Of a DNA stretch of 42,906 bases, positions 18,419-25,484 are shown piece after piece. Position 1 is the stretch's first letter, and each line of letters starts with the position of its first letter. Position numbers and translations under genes: made by a program. The notes below the pieces were generated by a model that saw only the letters and a list, made by a program, of their open reading frames with translations, searched no databases and was not told the DNA's origin. The stretch is from Micromonospora yasonensis (GTDB lineage Bacteria > Actinomycetota > Actinomycetes > Mycobacteriales > Micromonosporaceae): the NCBI RefSeq assembly GCF_026013475.1, contig NZ_JAPDPH010000040.1, positions 1 through 42,906 on the forward strand, in the 5' to 3' direction.

Positions 18419-19609
18419 CTACGCGTCCCGGGCGAGCGGCTCGGTGCCGAGCAGCGCGTCGACGAACTGCGCCGGGTCGAACGGGGCCAGGTCGTCCGGG
18501 CCCTCGCCGAGGCCGACCAGCTTGACCGGAATGCCGAGCTTGCGCTGCACGGCGATCACGATGCCGCCCTTGGCGGTGCCGTCGAGCTTGGTCAGCACCA
18601 CGCCGGTCACGTTGACCACCTCGGTGAAGACGCGGGCCTGCTCCAGGCCGTTCTGGCCGGTGGTGGCGTCCAGCACCAGCAGGGTCTCGTCGATCGGGCC
18701 GTGCTTCTCCACCACCCGCTTGACCTTGCCCAGCTCGTCCATCAGGCCGACCTTGTTCTGCAGCCGGCCGGCGGTGTCGACCAGCACGGTGTCGACCCTG
18801 GTGTCGATGCCCCGCTTGACCGCGTCGAAGGCGACGCTGGCCGGGTCGGCGGCCTCCGGCCCGCGGACGGTCTCCGCGCCGACCCGGCTGCCCCAGGTCT
18901 CCAGCTGGTCGGCGGCGGCGGCCCGGAAGGTGTCGGCCGCGCCGAGCAGCACGGTCCGCCCGTCGGCGATCAGCACCCGGGCGATCTTGCCGCAGGTGGT
19001 GGTCTTGCCGGCGCCGTTGACCCCGACGACCAGCAGCACGGCCGGCACGTCCACCTTCGGCGCGGTCTTCAGCGACCGGTCCAGGGCCGGGTCGAGGGCG
19101 TTGACCAGCTCCGCGGCGAGCAGCTCGCGCAGCTCCCCGGCGGTGCGGGTGCCAAGCACCCGGGTCCGCTCGCGGAGCCGGTCGACGATCTCCCGGGTGG
19201 CGTCGATGCCGACGTCGGCGGTGATCAGGCTGTCCTCGATCTCCTCCCAGGCGTCCTCGTCCAGGTGTTCCCGGCTGAGCAGGCCGAGCAGGCCCTTGCC
19301 GAAGACGTTCTGCGAGCGGGACAGCCGGGAGCGCAGCCGGACCAGCCGGCCGGCGGTGGGCTCGGGGACCTCGATGGTGGGCAGCGGCGGCGCCTCGACC
19401 ACCGGCGGCTCGACCAGGATGCCGGTGGAGAGTTCCGCCTCCGGGGCCGCGACCGGCGGGCCGGCCAACTCCTCCTCGGCCCGGGTCTCGACCTCCGTCT
19501 TCGGCAGCGGCGGCTCGGGGCGCCGGCGCAGCCGGGGCACCACGAGGCTGAGGCCGCCGATGATCAGCACGCCGAGCAGGGCGAGTACGACGAGGAGGTA
19601 TTCCTTCAT
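18419..19609 (-). CDS. ftsY: SRP receptor GTPase FtsY
   Basis: 396 residues from ATG at 19609 (MKEYLLVVLALLGVLIIGGL). Residues about 4-25 form a membrane helix, followed by an acidic/Pro-rich linker (31-85). The NG domain starts near 88 (GRLVRLRSRLSRSQNVFGKG) and has GVNGAGKTTT (196-205), DTFRAAAADQL, VDTAGRLQN and TKLDGTAKGG. It docks the SRP-ribosome complex at the membrane together with Ffh. The open frame continues far upstream, but that part is the antisense of the phosphatase gene. In many actinobacteria ftsY directly follows smc; here a block of other genes lies between them. Confidence 0.96.
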   Translation of the reverse strand: MKEYLLVVLALLGVLIIGGLSLVVPRLRRRPEPPLPKTEVETRAEEELAGPPVAAPEAELSTGILVEPPVVEAPPLPTIEVPEPTAGRLVRLRSRLSRSQNVFGKGLLGLLSREHLDEDAWEEIEDSLITADVGIDATREIVDRLRERTRVLGTRTAGELRELLAAELVNALDPALDRSLKTAPKVDVPAVLLVVGVNGAGKTTTCGKIARVLIADGRTVLLGAADTFRAAAADQLETWGSRVGAETVRGPEAADPASVAFDAVKRGIDTRVDTVLVDTAGRLQNKVGLMDELGKVKRVVEKHGPIDETLLVLDATTGQNGLEQARVFTEVVNVTGVVLTKLDGTAKGGIVIAVQRKLGIPVKLVGLGEGPDDLAPFDPAQFVDALLGTEPLARDA

Positions 19610-19756
19610 GCCCGAAATCCTGTCAGATGCCGGCGACGACGTCCCACTCACCGCCGCCGGACGCGAGCGAGCTGCCGGTACGCTCGCCGCAGCCAGGCGT
19701 GCCGAACCCGCCGGCTGGGTAGACAAGGTGAACCCCATTCGCCTCGGAGGTGCCCC

Positions 19757-21577
19757 GTGCCCAGTTCCCGCCTGCTCATCGGCCCGCTGCTGCGGCGGGT
19801 CGTCGGCACGCGGGCGACCGTCTGGGTGGAGACCAGCGGCCCCGCCGTGGTCACCATCCGCACGGCCGACGGCGCCCAGGGCAGCGCGCCGACCTTCTCG
19901 GCGTACGACCACCACTACGCGATCGTGGTGGTGACGGGGCTGGCCCCGGACAGCAGCACCGCGTACGAGGTGCTGATCGACGACGAGGTCGCCTGGCCGG
20001 TGCCGGAGAGCGGCTTCCCGGCCAGCCTGATCCGGACCCGGGCGGCCGACGCCCGGGACCAGCCCGTCCGACTGATCTTCGGCTCCTGCCGGGAGACCAC
20101 CCAGCACGCGACCGCCCGCAAGCTGCCCCCGGACGCGCTCGACGCGTACGCCCGGCGGCTGATGGCCGATCCGGACCCGGCCGCCTGGCCCGACCTGCTG
20201 GTGCTCCTCGGCGACCAGGTCTATGCCGACGTGACCTCGCCGACGGTGCGCAAGCTGCTCAGGCGGCGCCGGCTGCGGCCCAGGGGCGCCCCGGCGACCC
20301 AGGTGGTCAGCTTCGACGAGTACACGAAGCTCTACCTGGAGTCCTGGCGGGACCCGGAGATCCGCTGGCTGCTCTCCACCGTGCCGAGCGTGATGATCTT
20401 CGACGACCACGAGGTCATCGACGACTGGAACACCTCGGCGTCCTGGCGGGCGGACATGCGCGCGCAGCCGTGGTGGGCGGAGCGGATCCGCAGCGGCCTC
20501 GCCTCCTACTGGGTCTACCAGCACCTGGGCAACCTCGCCCCGGAGGAGATCGCCGCCGACCCGGTGTACGCCAAGGTGATGGCCGCCGAGGACGCCACCG
20601 GTGTGCTGCACGAGTTCGGCGAGCGGGTCGACAAGGAGGCCGACCTCTACGACGACTCCAGCTCGGCGCGTCTGACGCCGCGCTGCGACCTGGAGCCGTC
20701 GCACGACACCGAGCCGAGCCAGTCTTCGGCGCGCGACTGCGGGGCTCACTCCGCTCACTCCTCGCACGCGCCCGCGCGGGCCCGCAGTTACCAGTGGAGC
20801 TACGCCCTCGACCTGGGCCGGACCCGCCTGGTGATGCTGGACAACCGGTCGAGCCGGGTGCTGGAGTCGGGCAACCGGGCGATGCTGCCGCCGGGCGAGT
20901 GGTCCTGGTTCCTGGACCGGGCGCACGGCGTCTACGACCATCTCGTGGTGGGCGCCTCGCTGCCCTGGCTGCTGCCGCCCGGCATCCACCACGTGGAGGC
21001 GTGGAACGAGAAGCTGGCCGACTCCCGCCGGCCCTGGGTGGCGAAGGTCTCCGAGCGGCTGCGCCGCGCGCTGGACCTGGAGCACTGGGCCTCGTTCCGG
21101 CGCTCGTTCGACGCGCTCGGCGAACTCTTCGCACGGCTGGGCAGCGGCCGCGCCGCCGAGGCGGGGGCACGGGTGGGCGCGGGACCGGCGTACCCGGCGC
21201 CGGCGTCGATCAGCGTGCTCTCCGGGGACGTGCACCACTCGTACGTGGCCCGGGCCCGGTTCGCCGACCGCAGCGTCCGTACCCCGGTACACCAGCTCAC
21301 CTGCTCGCCGATCCACAACCAGGTGCCGGCCGCGATGCGTCCGCTGATGACGCTCGGCTGGAACCCGGGGCCGGCCGCGGCCACCCGGGCCCTGGCCCGC
21401 TCCGCCGGGGTACGCCGGCCGTTCGTGCGGTGGCGGAAACTGGCCGGGCCGTACTTCGGCAACGCGGTCGGCACGCTGACCCACCGGGGCCGGGCGGCGG
21501 AGGTGGTGATCGAGGGCACCACGGGCGACGGCCACCTGCGCACCGTGGCGCGGCAGCGGCTCAGCGAGGAATCCTGA
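19757..21577 (+). CDS. PhoD-like phosphatase (alkaline phosphatase D family) with repeat-derived insert
   Basis: 606 residues from GTG at 19757, with GGAGG six bases upstream. An N-terminal Ig-like strand region (1-95) precedes the metallophosphatase core: LIFGSCRE, LLVLLGDQVYAD, SVMIFDDHEVIDDWN and SVLSGDVHHSY supply the metal ligands of the PhoD family. No signal peptide is seen, so it is probably cytoplasmic, as are many actinobacterial members. Residues ~302-343 (SSARLTPRCDLEPSHDTEPS and on) are low-complexity and encoded by a repeat-like stretch absent from the fold. Phosphodiester or phosphomonoester hydrolysis is inferred from the family. The marR gene follows after 14 bases. Confidence 0.85.
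   Translation: MPSSRLLIGPLLRRVVGTRATVWVETSGPAVVTIRTADGAQGSAPTFSAYDHHYAIVVVTGLAPDSSTAYEVLIDDEVAWPVPESGFPASLIRTRAADARDQPVRLIFGSCRETTQHATARKLPPDALDAYARRLMADPDPAAWPDLLVLLGDQVYADVTSPTVRKLLRRRRLRPRGAPATQVVSFDEYTKLYLESWRDPEIRWLLSTVPSVMIFDDHEVIDDWNTSASWRADMRAQPWWAERIRSGLASYWVYQHLGNLAPEEIAADPVYAKVMAAEDATGVLHEFGERVDKEADLYDDSSSARLTPRCDLEPSHDTEPSQSSARDCGAHSAHSSHAPARARSYQWSYALDLGRTRLVMLDNRSSRVLESGNRAMLPPGEWSWFLDRAHGVYDHLVVGASLPWLLPPGIHHVEAWNEKLADSRRPWVAKVSERLRRALDLEHWASFRRSFDALGELFARLGSGRAAEAGARVGAGPAYPAPASISVLSGDVHHSYVARARFADRSVRTPVHQLTCSPIHNQVPAAMRPLMTLGWNPGPAAATRALARSAGVRRPFVRWRKLAGPYFGNAVGTLTHRGRAAEVVIEGTTGDGHLRTVARQRLSEES
20660..20785 (+). repeat. In-frame repeat-like insertion within the PhoD-like gene
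   Basis: About 126 bases with a base pattern unlike the flanking codons, including CGCGACTGCGGGGCTCACTC followed by a second CGCTCACTC. This resembles short GCTC(A/G)CTCCGCTCACTCCTCGC repeats that I recall being frequent in Micromonospora genomes. It keeps the frame and adds about 42 residues between DLYDDS and RSYQWSYAL. The boundaries are approximate. Confidence 0.55.
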
Positions 21578-21591
21578 GTACGCTTTCCTCC

Positions 21592-22029
21592 GTGGACGAT
21601 CACCTGCCGGAGACGCTGCGCGCCGTGGAACACGAGCTGACCGCGCTGCTGCGCCGGGGGCGCGCGCTGTCCTGGGAGATCGCCCGGGAGGTGCATCCCA
21701 ACCTCGAACCGAACGCGTACGGGCTGCTGCTCTGGCTGCGCCGCTCCGGGTCGATCCGGCTGACCGACCTGGCCGTCAAGCTCGGCATCGGCAAGGGCAC
21801 GCTGAGCCGGCAGATCAACGGCCTGGAGTCGCTGGGCCTGGTGCGGCGGGATCCGGACCCGACCGACCGGCGGGCCGCCCAGCTCAGCCTCACCGAGGAG
21901 GGCACCCGGCGGTTCGACACCGCCCGGGCGGCCCGGCTCGGGCAGATCCGGCGTACGCTAGAAAGCTGGCCGAAACAGGACGTAGAAGACTTCGCCCGGC
22001 TGATGCACAAGTTCAACGAGACCTTCTGA
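21592..22029 (+). CDS. MarR-family transcriptional regulator
   Basis: 145 residues from GTG at 21592 (VDDHLPETLRAVEHELTALL). The winged helix is clear: SGSIRLTDLAVKLGIGKGTL is the recognition-helix region, followed by SRQINGLESLGLVRRDPDPT and the wing DRRAAQLSLTEEG. MarR proteins are dimeric repressors released by small aromatic or lipophilic ligands. The drug-exporter gene begins 117 bases later in the same direction with two palindromes between, so it probably represses the exporter. A separate promoter for the exporter is implied. Confidence 0.93.
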   Translation: MDDHLPETLRAVEHELTALLRRGRALSWEIAREVHPNLEPNAYGLLLWLRRSGSIRLTDLAVKLGIGKGTLSRQINGLESLGLVRRDPDPTDRRAAQLSLTEEGTRRFDTARAARLGQIRRTLESWPKQDVEDFARLMHKFNETF

Positions 22030-22069
22030 CGTCCGGTTCGCCGAGGAATAAGACCTGCACCACGTGCGG

Positions 22070-22112
22070 TTGTTGCTTGAGGCAACCAAGCCATACGGTT
22101 GCCCGAGGCAAT
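22070..22112 (+). promoter_or_regulatory. MFS-exporter promoter with two MarR-type operators
   Basis: Operator 1 is GTTGCTTGAGGCAAC (22072-22086), a perfect 5+5+5 inverted repeat. Operator 2 is GTTGCCCGAGGCAAT (22098-22112), with one mismatch in the outer base. Their starts are 26 bases apart. A tentative promoter is TTGTTG (22070-22075) and TACGGT (22094-22099) with an 18-base spacer, so operator 1 would cover the -35 and operator 2 the end of the -10. The exporter ATG is at 22147 after GGAGG. Binding by the upstream MarR is inferred. Confidence 0.7.
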
Positions 22113-22146
22113 CCTTCCCCCGACACGTCTCCGGAGGCACACCACG

Positions 22147-23766
22147 ATGACCCAGGCGACAGCGCCCACCCGGGCGACCGCCGTCGGCATGACCCACCGG
22201 CAGATCCTGGAGGCGCTCTCCGGCCTGCTGCTGGGCATGTTCGTCGCGATCCTCTCCTCCACGGTCGTCTCGAACGCGCTGCCGCGAATCATCACCGAGC
22301 TGCACGGCGGCCAGTCCGCGTACACCTGGGTGGTCACCTCGACGCTGCTGGCGACCACCGCGACCACCCCGATCTGGGGCAAGCTCGCCGACCTGACCAG
22401 CAAGAAGGTCCTGGTCCAGCTCGCCCTCGGGGTCTTCGTGCTGGGCTCCGTGCTGGCCGGGCTCTCCCAGTCCACCGGCCAGCTCATCGCCTGCCGGGTG
22501 ATCCAGGGCGTGGGCGCCGGCGGCCTGACCGCCCTGGCCCAGGTGATCATGGCGACGATGATCGCCCCGCGCGAGCGCGGTCGCTACAGCGGCTACCTCG
22601 GCGCGGTGATGGCCCTCGGCACCATCGGCGGTCCGCTGATCGGTGGCGTCATCGTCGACACCGACTGGCTCGGCTGGCGCTGGTGCTTCTACGTCGGCGT
22701 GCCGTTCGCCGCCCTCGCCCTGGTCGTGCTCCAGAAGACGCTGCACCTGCCGGTGGTCAAGCGCCAGGTGAAGATCGACTGGTGGGGGGCCACCCTGATC
22801 ACTGCGGCCGTCTCGCTGCTGCTGATCTGGATCACCCTGGCCGGCGACAAGTACGACTGGGTCTCCTGGCAGAGCGCCGTCATGGTGGCCGGGGCGCTGG
22901 TGATCGGCGCGCTCGCCATCCGGGTGGAGCAGCGGGCCGGCGAGCCGATGATCCCGCCGCGCCTGTTCCGCAGCCGCACCATCACCCTCGCCGTGGTGGC
23001 CAGCATCGCGGTCGGCGTCGGCATGTTCGGCGCCTCGGTCTTCCTCGGCCAGTACTTCCAGATCAGCCGGGGCGAGAGCCCGACCATGTCCGGCCTGATG
23101 ACGCTGCCGATGATCGGCGGCCTGCTGGTGGCCTCGACCGTCATCGGCCGGATCATCACCAACACCGGCCGGTGGAAGCGGTACCTGGTCGCCGGCTCGG
23201 TCCTGCTCACCGTCGGCTTCGCCACGATGGGCACGCTGCGCGCGGACACCCCGTACTGGCGGATCGCGATCTTCATGGCGCTGATCGGCCTCGGCCTCGG
23301 CATGACCATGCAGAACCTGGTCCTCGCCGTGCAGAACAGCGTCGGCACCCACGAGCTCGGCGCGGCCAGCTCGGTGGTCGCCTTCTTCCGCAGCCTCGGC
23401 GGCGCGATCGGCGTCAGCGCCCTCGGCGCGGTACTCGGCCACAAGGTCAAGGACTACCTCGCCGAGGGGCTGGCCGGGCTGGGCATCAAGGCGTCCAGCT
23501 CCGGCAGCGACGGCACCCTGCCCGACGTGCACACCCTGCCCGCCCCGATCCGGGCGGTCGTCGAGTCCGCGTACGGGCACGGAGCCGGGGACATCTTCCT
23601 GGCCGCCGCCCCGTTCGGGCTGATCGCCCTGCTGGCGGTGGTCTTCATCAAGGAGGTGCCGCTGCGCCGGCACACCGGCGACGCGATCGCCGCCGAGGTC
23701 GACCGGGAGTCGACCGTCGCCGCGGGCGGCGGCGCCTCGGTGGTACGGACCGGAGTTCGGGACTGA
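22147..23766 (+). CDS. MFS drug exporter, DHA2 (EmrB/QacA) family
   Basis: 539 residues with about fourteen membrane helices, the DHA2 layout. Motif A is GKLADLTSKKVLVQLALGVF, motif C-like GAVMALGTIGGPLIGGVIVD is in helix 5, and motif B is IACRVIQGVGAGGL. A large periplasm-side loop (about 450-485, Ser/Gly-rich) lies before the last helix. These proton antiporters export lipophilic cations, antibiotics or toxic metabolites. It is controlled by the palindromic sites upstream and probably by the MarR protein. The usp gene starts 5 bases after its stop, so the two share a transcript. Confidence 0.93.
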   Translation: MTQATAPTRATAVGMTHRQILEALSGLLLGMFVAILSSTVVSNALPRIITELHGGQSAYTWVVTSTLLATTATTPIWGKLADLTSKKVLVQLALGVFVLGSVLAGLSQSTGQLIACRVIQGVGAGGLTALAQVIMATMIAPRERGRYSGYLGAVMALGTIGGPLIGGVIVDTDWLGWRWCFYVGVPFAALALVVLQKTLHLPVVKRQVKIDWWGATLITAAVSLLLIWITLAGDKYDWVSWQSAVMVAGALVIGALAIRVEQRAGEPMIPPRLFRSRTITLAVVASIAVGVGMFGASVFLGQYFQISRGESPTMSGLMTLPMIGGLLVASTVIGRIITNTGRWKRYLVAGSVLLTVGFATMGTLRADTPYWRIAIFMALIGLGLGMTMQNLVLAVQNSVGTHELGAASSVVAFFRSLGGAIGVSALGAVLGHKVKDYLAEGLAGLGIKASSSGSDGTLPDVHTLPAPIRAVVESAYGHGAGDIFLAAAPFGLIALLAVVFIKEVPLRRHTGDAIAAEVDRESTVAAGGGASVVRTGVRD

Positions 23767-23770
23767 AGCG

Positions 23771-24262
23771 ATGAGCGCATCGGTCGAGCGTGAGAAGTAC
23801 GGGCCGGAGCACCGTCCGCTGCCGTTCGAACGCGGCACGGACGGGCCCCGGGTGGTGCTGGTCGGCGTGGACGGCAGCCGTACCTCGCTGCGGGCCGCCG
23901 CGTACGCGGCGGGGCTGGCCCGCCGGCAGGGCTCCGGGCTGGTGGTGGTCTTCGTCAGCTCCCCCGCCCCGTACGCGGGGATCATGTCCGGCGTGGTGGC
24001 CGGGGCGGTCCAGCAGACCCATGACGAGCTGGCCGCCGAGCTGCGCCAGGAGTGCCGGCGCGGGGCCGAGGAGCTGGGCCTGCCGGTGACCTTCCTGTGC
24101 CGCCGCGGCGACGCGTACGCCGAGCTGTGCAAGGCGGCCGACGAGCACCGCGCGGACCTGGTCGTGGTGGGCTCGTCCGAGCAGGCCGGCCACAAGCTGG
24201 TCGGCTCGGTCGCCACCCGGCTGGTCCGCACCGGCCGCTGGCCGGTCGTCGTGGTGCCCTGA
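23771..24262 (+). CDS. Universal stress protein (UspA family)
   Basis: 163 residues with an acidic/basic N-terminal head of about 25 residues. The Usp fold starts VVLVGVDGSRTSLRAAAYAA and ends with the nucleotide-loop region VVVGSSEQAGHKLVGSVATR plus VVVVP. The usual G-x2-G-x9-GS loop is altered (GSSEQAGHKLVGS), so ATP binding is uncertain. It probably belongs to the MarR-MFS transcript. Its TGA is the first triplet of the repeat at 24260-24320. Confidence 0.92.
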   Translation: MSASVEREKYGPEHRPLPFERGTDGPRVVLVGVDGSRTSLRAAAYAAGLARRQGSGLVVVFVSSPAPYAGIMSGVVAGAVQQTHDELAAELRQECRRGAEELGLPVTFLCRRGDAYAELCKAADEHRADLVVVGSSEQAGHKLVGSVATRLVRTGRWPVVVVP

Positions 24263-24320
24263 AATGCAAGGAGGGGCCCCCTGTTAACGCCTCGCGTTGT
24301 ACCGGGGGCCCCTCCTAACA
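24260..24320 (+). repeat. 61-bp GGGGCCCC repeat element, copy 2, overlapping the usp stop
   Basis: Begins on the TGA stop of the universal stress gene, reads TGAAATGCAAGGAGGGGCCC, passes GTTAACGCC, and closes with GGGGGCCCCTCCTAACA. Length and order match copy 1 (5294-5354), and like copy 1 it lies in the same orientation as the gene whose stop it carries. It could fold into GC-rich hairpins and act as a terminator for the MarR-MFS-usp unit. The next gene starts 7 bases later. Confidence 0.8.
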
Positions 24321-24327
24321 TCTCGGG

Positions 24328-24858
24328 ATGACCTGGAAAGCACCCGAGATCGACCGCCGACACGAGCCCTATGTCGCCGACGAGCGCACCATGCTCGAAG
24401 GCTGGCTCGACTACCACCGCGACACCCTGCTGCACAAGTGCGCCGGCCTGACCGCCGAGCAGTTGAGGATCGCCAGCGTCGAGCCGTCCGGGCTGACCCT
24501 GCTCGGCCTGGTCCGGCACATGTCCGACGTGGAGCGGTCCTGGTTCCGCCAGCGCTTCGCCGGCCAGCCCCTGGACGACCTGTTCGACTACGACACCGAC
24601 CGGGACGCCGAATTCCACGGCCTGGCCGACGCCGACCCGGAGGAGGCGTTCGCCACCTTCCGGGCCGAGGTCGAGGCGGCGCGGGCCGCGACGGTGGGAC
24701 GCTCCCTGGCCGAGACCGTCACCCTGCGCCGGGCCGACGGCGGCGAGCGGGTGATCAGCCTGCGCTGGATCTACGTCCACATGATCGAGGAGTACGCCCG
24801 GCACAACGGCCACGCCGACCTGATCCGCGAGCGGATCGACGGCGTCACCGGGGACTGA
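24328..24858 (+). CDS. DinB-superfamily protein (DUF664)
   Basis: 176 residues with the four-helix DinB/YfiT-like bundle. The metal-binding His positions expected for this family are in LVRHMSDVERSWF and in YVHMIEEYARHNGHADLIRE, the C-terminal signature of DUF664. Related proteins are mycothiol- or bacillithiol-dependent transferases and maleylpyruvate isomerase-like enzymes, and actinomycetes make mycothiol, so a thiol-transfer role is possible but unproven. It lies just after the repeat and ends 6 bases before the convergent HAD gene; no clear terminator separates them. Confidence 0.85.
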   Translation: MTWKAPEIDRRHEPYVADERTMLEGWLDYHRDTLLHKCAGLTAEQLRIASVEPSGLTLLGLVRHMSDVERSWFRQRFAGQPLDDLFDYDTDRDAEFHGLADADPEEAFATFRAEVEAARAATVGRSLAETVTLRRADGGERVISLRWIYVHMIEEYARHNGHADLIRERIDGVTGD

Positions 24859-24863
24859 CCCCG

Positions 24864-25484
24864 TCAGTACGCCAGCGCGGCGCGCAGGTAGCGCAGGTCG
24901 TCCGGGCCGGTCCAGCGGTGCGCGGAGAGCCCGGCCACCCGGGCGCCGGCCACGGCCCGGTCCTCGTCGTCGACGAAGAGCACCCGCGCCGGCGGGGTCT
25001 CCAGCGCCTCGCAGGCCGCCTGGAAGTATTCCTTCGCCGGCTTGTTCAGCCCGACGACCGAGGAGTTGACCACCACGTCCAGCTCGTCGGTGAGGCCCAG
25101 CGCGGCCAGGTCGGCGTCGAGCAGGTCGGTGGCGTTGGTGCCCAGGCCGACCCGGACGCCGGCCGCCCGTACCTCACGGATGAACCCGAGCACGTCCGGG
25201 TCGACCTCGCCCCGGTAGCGCTGCCACTCGTCCACGGCGGCGCGGGCCCGGGCCGGGTCGCCGACCGACGGGGTGAGCGCGTCGGCCACGCTGGTCATCC
25301 ACTGGGCGTGGCTGACCTGGCCGGTGAGCACCGGCTGGAGCAGCCCCCAGGACATGGCGATCTCACCGAGCACCCCCTCGGTGAGCCCGTACTCCCGCTC
25401 CACGCCGGCGGCCACCGCCGGGTCCCAGCGGCGCAGCACGCCGTCGAAGTCCACCAGGAGCGCCGTGGCGCGTTCCCGACTCAC
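24864..25484 (-). CDS. HAD-superfamily hydrolase
   Basis: 206 residues. Motif I is LLVDFDGVL (nucleophile D12, acid D14), motif II GLGTNATDLL, motif III Lys in LNKPAKEYF, and motif IV VLFVDDEDRAVAGARVAG. A helical cap (about residues 20-95) marks it as a subfamily I, haloacid dehalogenase/phosphoglycolate-phosphatase-like member. The start overlaps the smc stop by 4 bases, so it is probably translated with smc. The substrate is unknown. Confidence 0.88.
   Translation of the reverse strand: MSRERATALLVDFDGVLRRWDPAVAAGVEREYGLTEGVLGEIAMSWGLLQPVLTGQVSHAQWMTSVADALTPSVGDPARARAAVDEWQRYRGEVDPDVLGFIREVRAAGVRVGLGTNATDLLDADLAALGLTDELDVVVNSSVVGLNKPAKEYFQAACEALETPPARVLFVDDEDRAVAGARVAGLSAHRWTGPDDLRYLRAALAY

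Noticed and set aside
19610..21535. Extension of ftsY upstream to over 1000 residues
   Set aside because: The extra part is antisense to the PhoD-like gene; ftsY has a good ATG followed by the expected membrane helix at 19609.
21958..24813. Minus-strand 951-codon frame antisense to the MFS and usp genes
   Set aside because: His/Gln/Asp-rich nonsense composition with no family signature.
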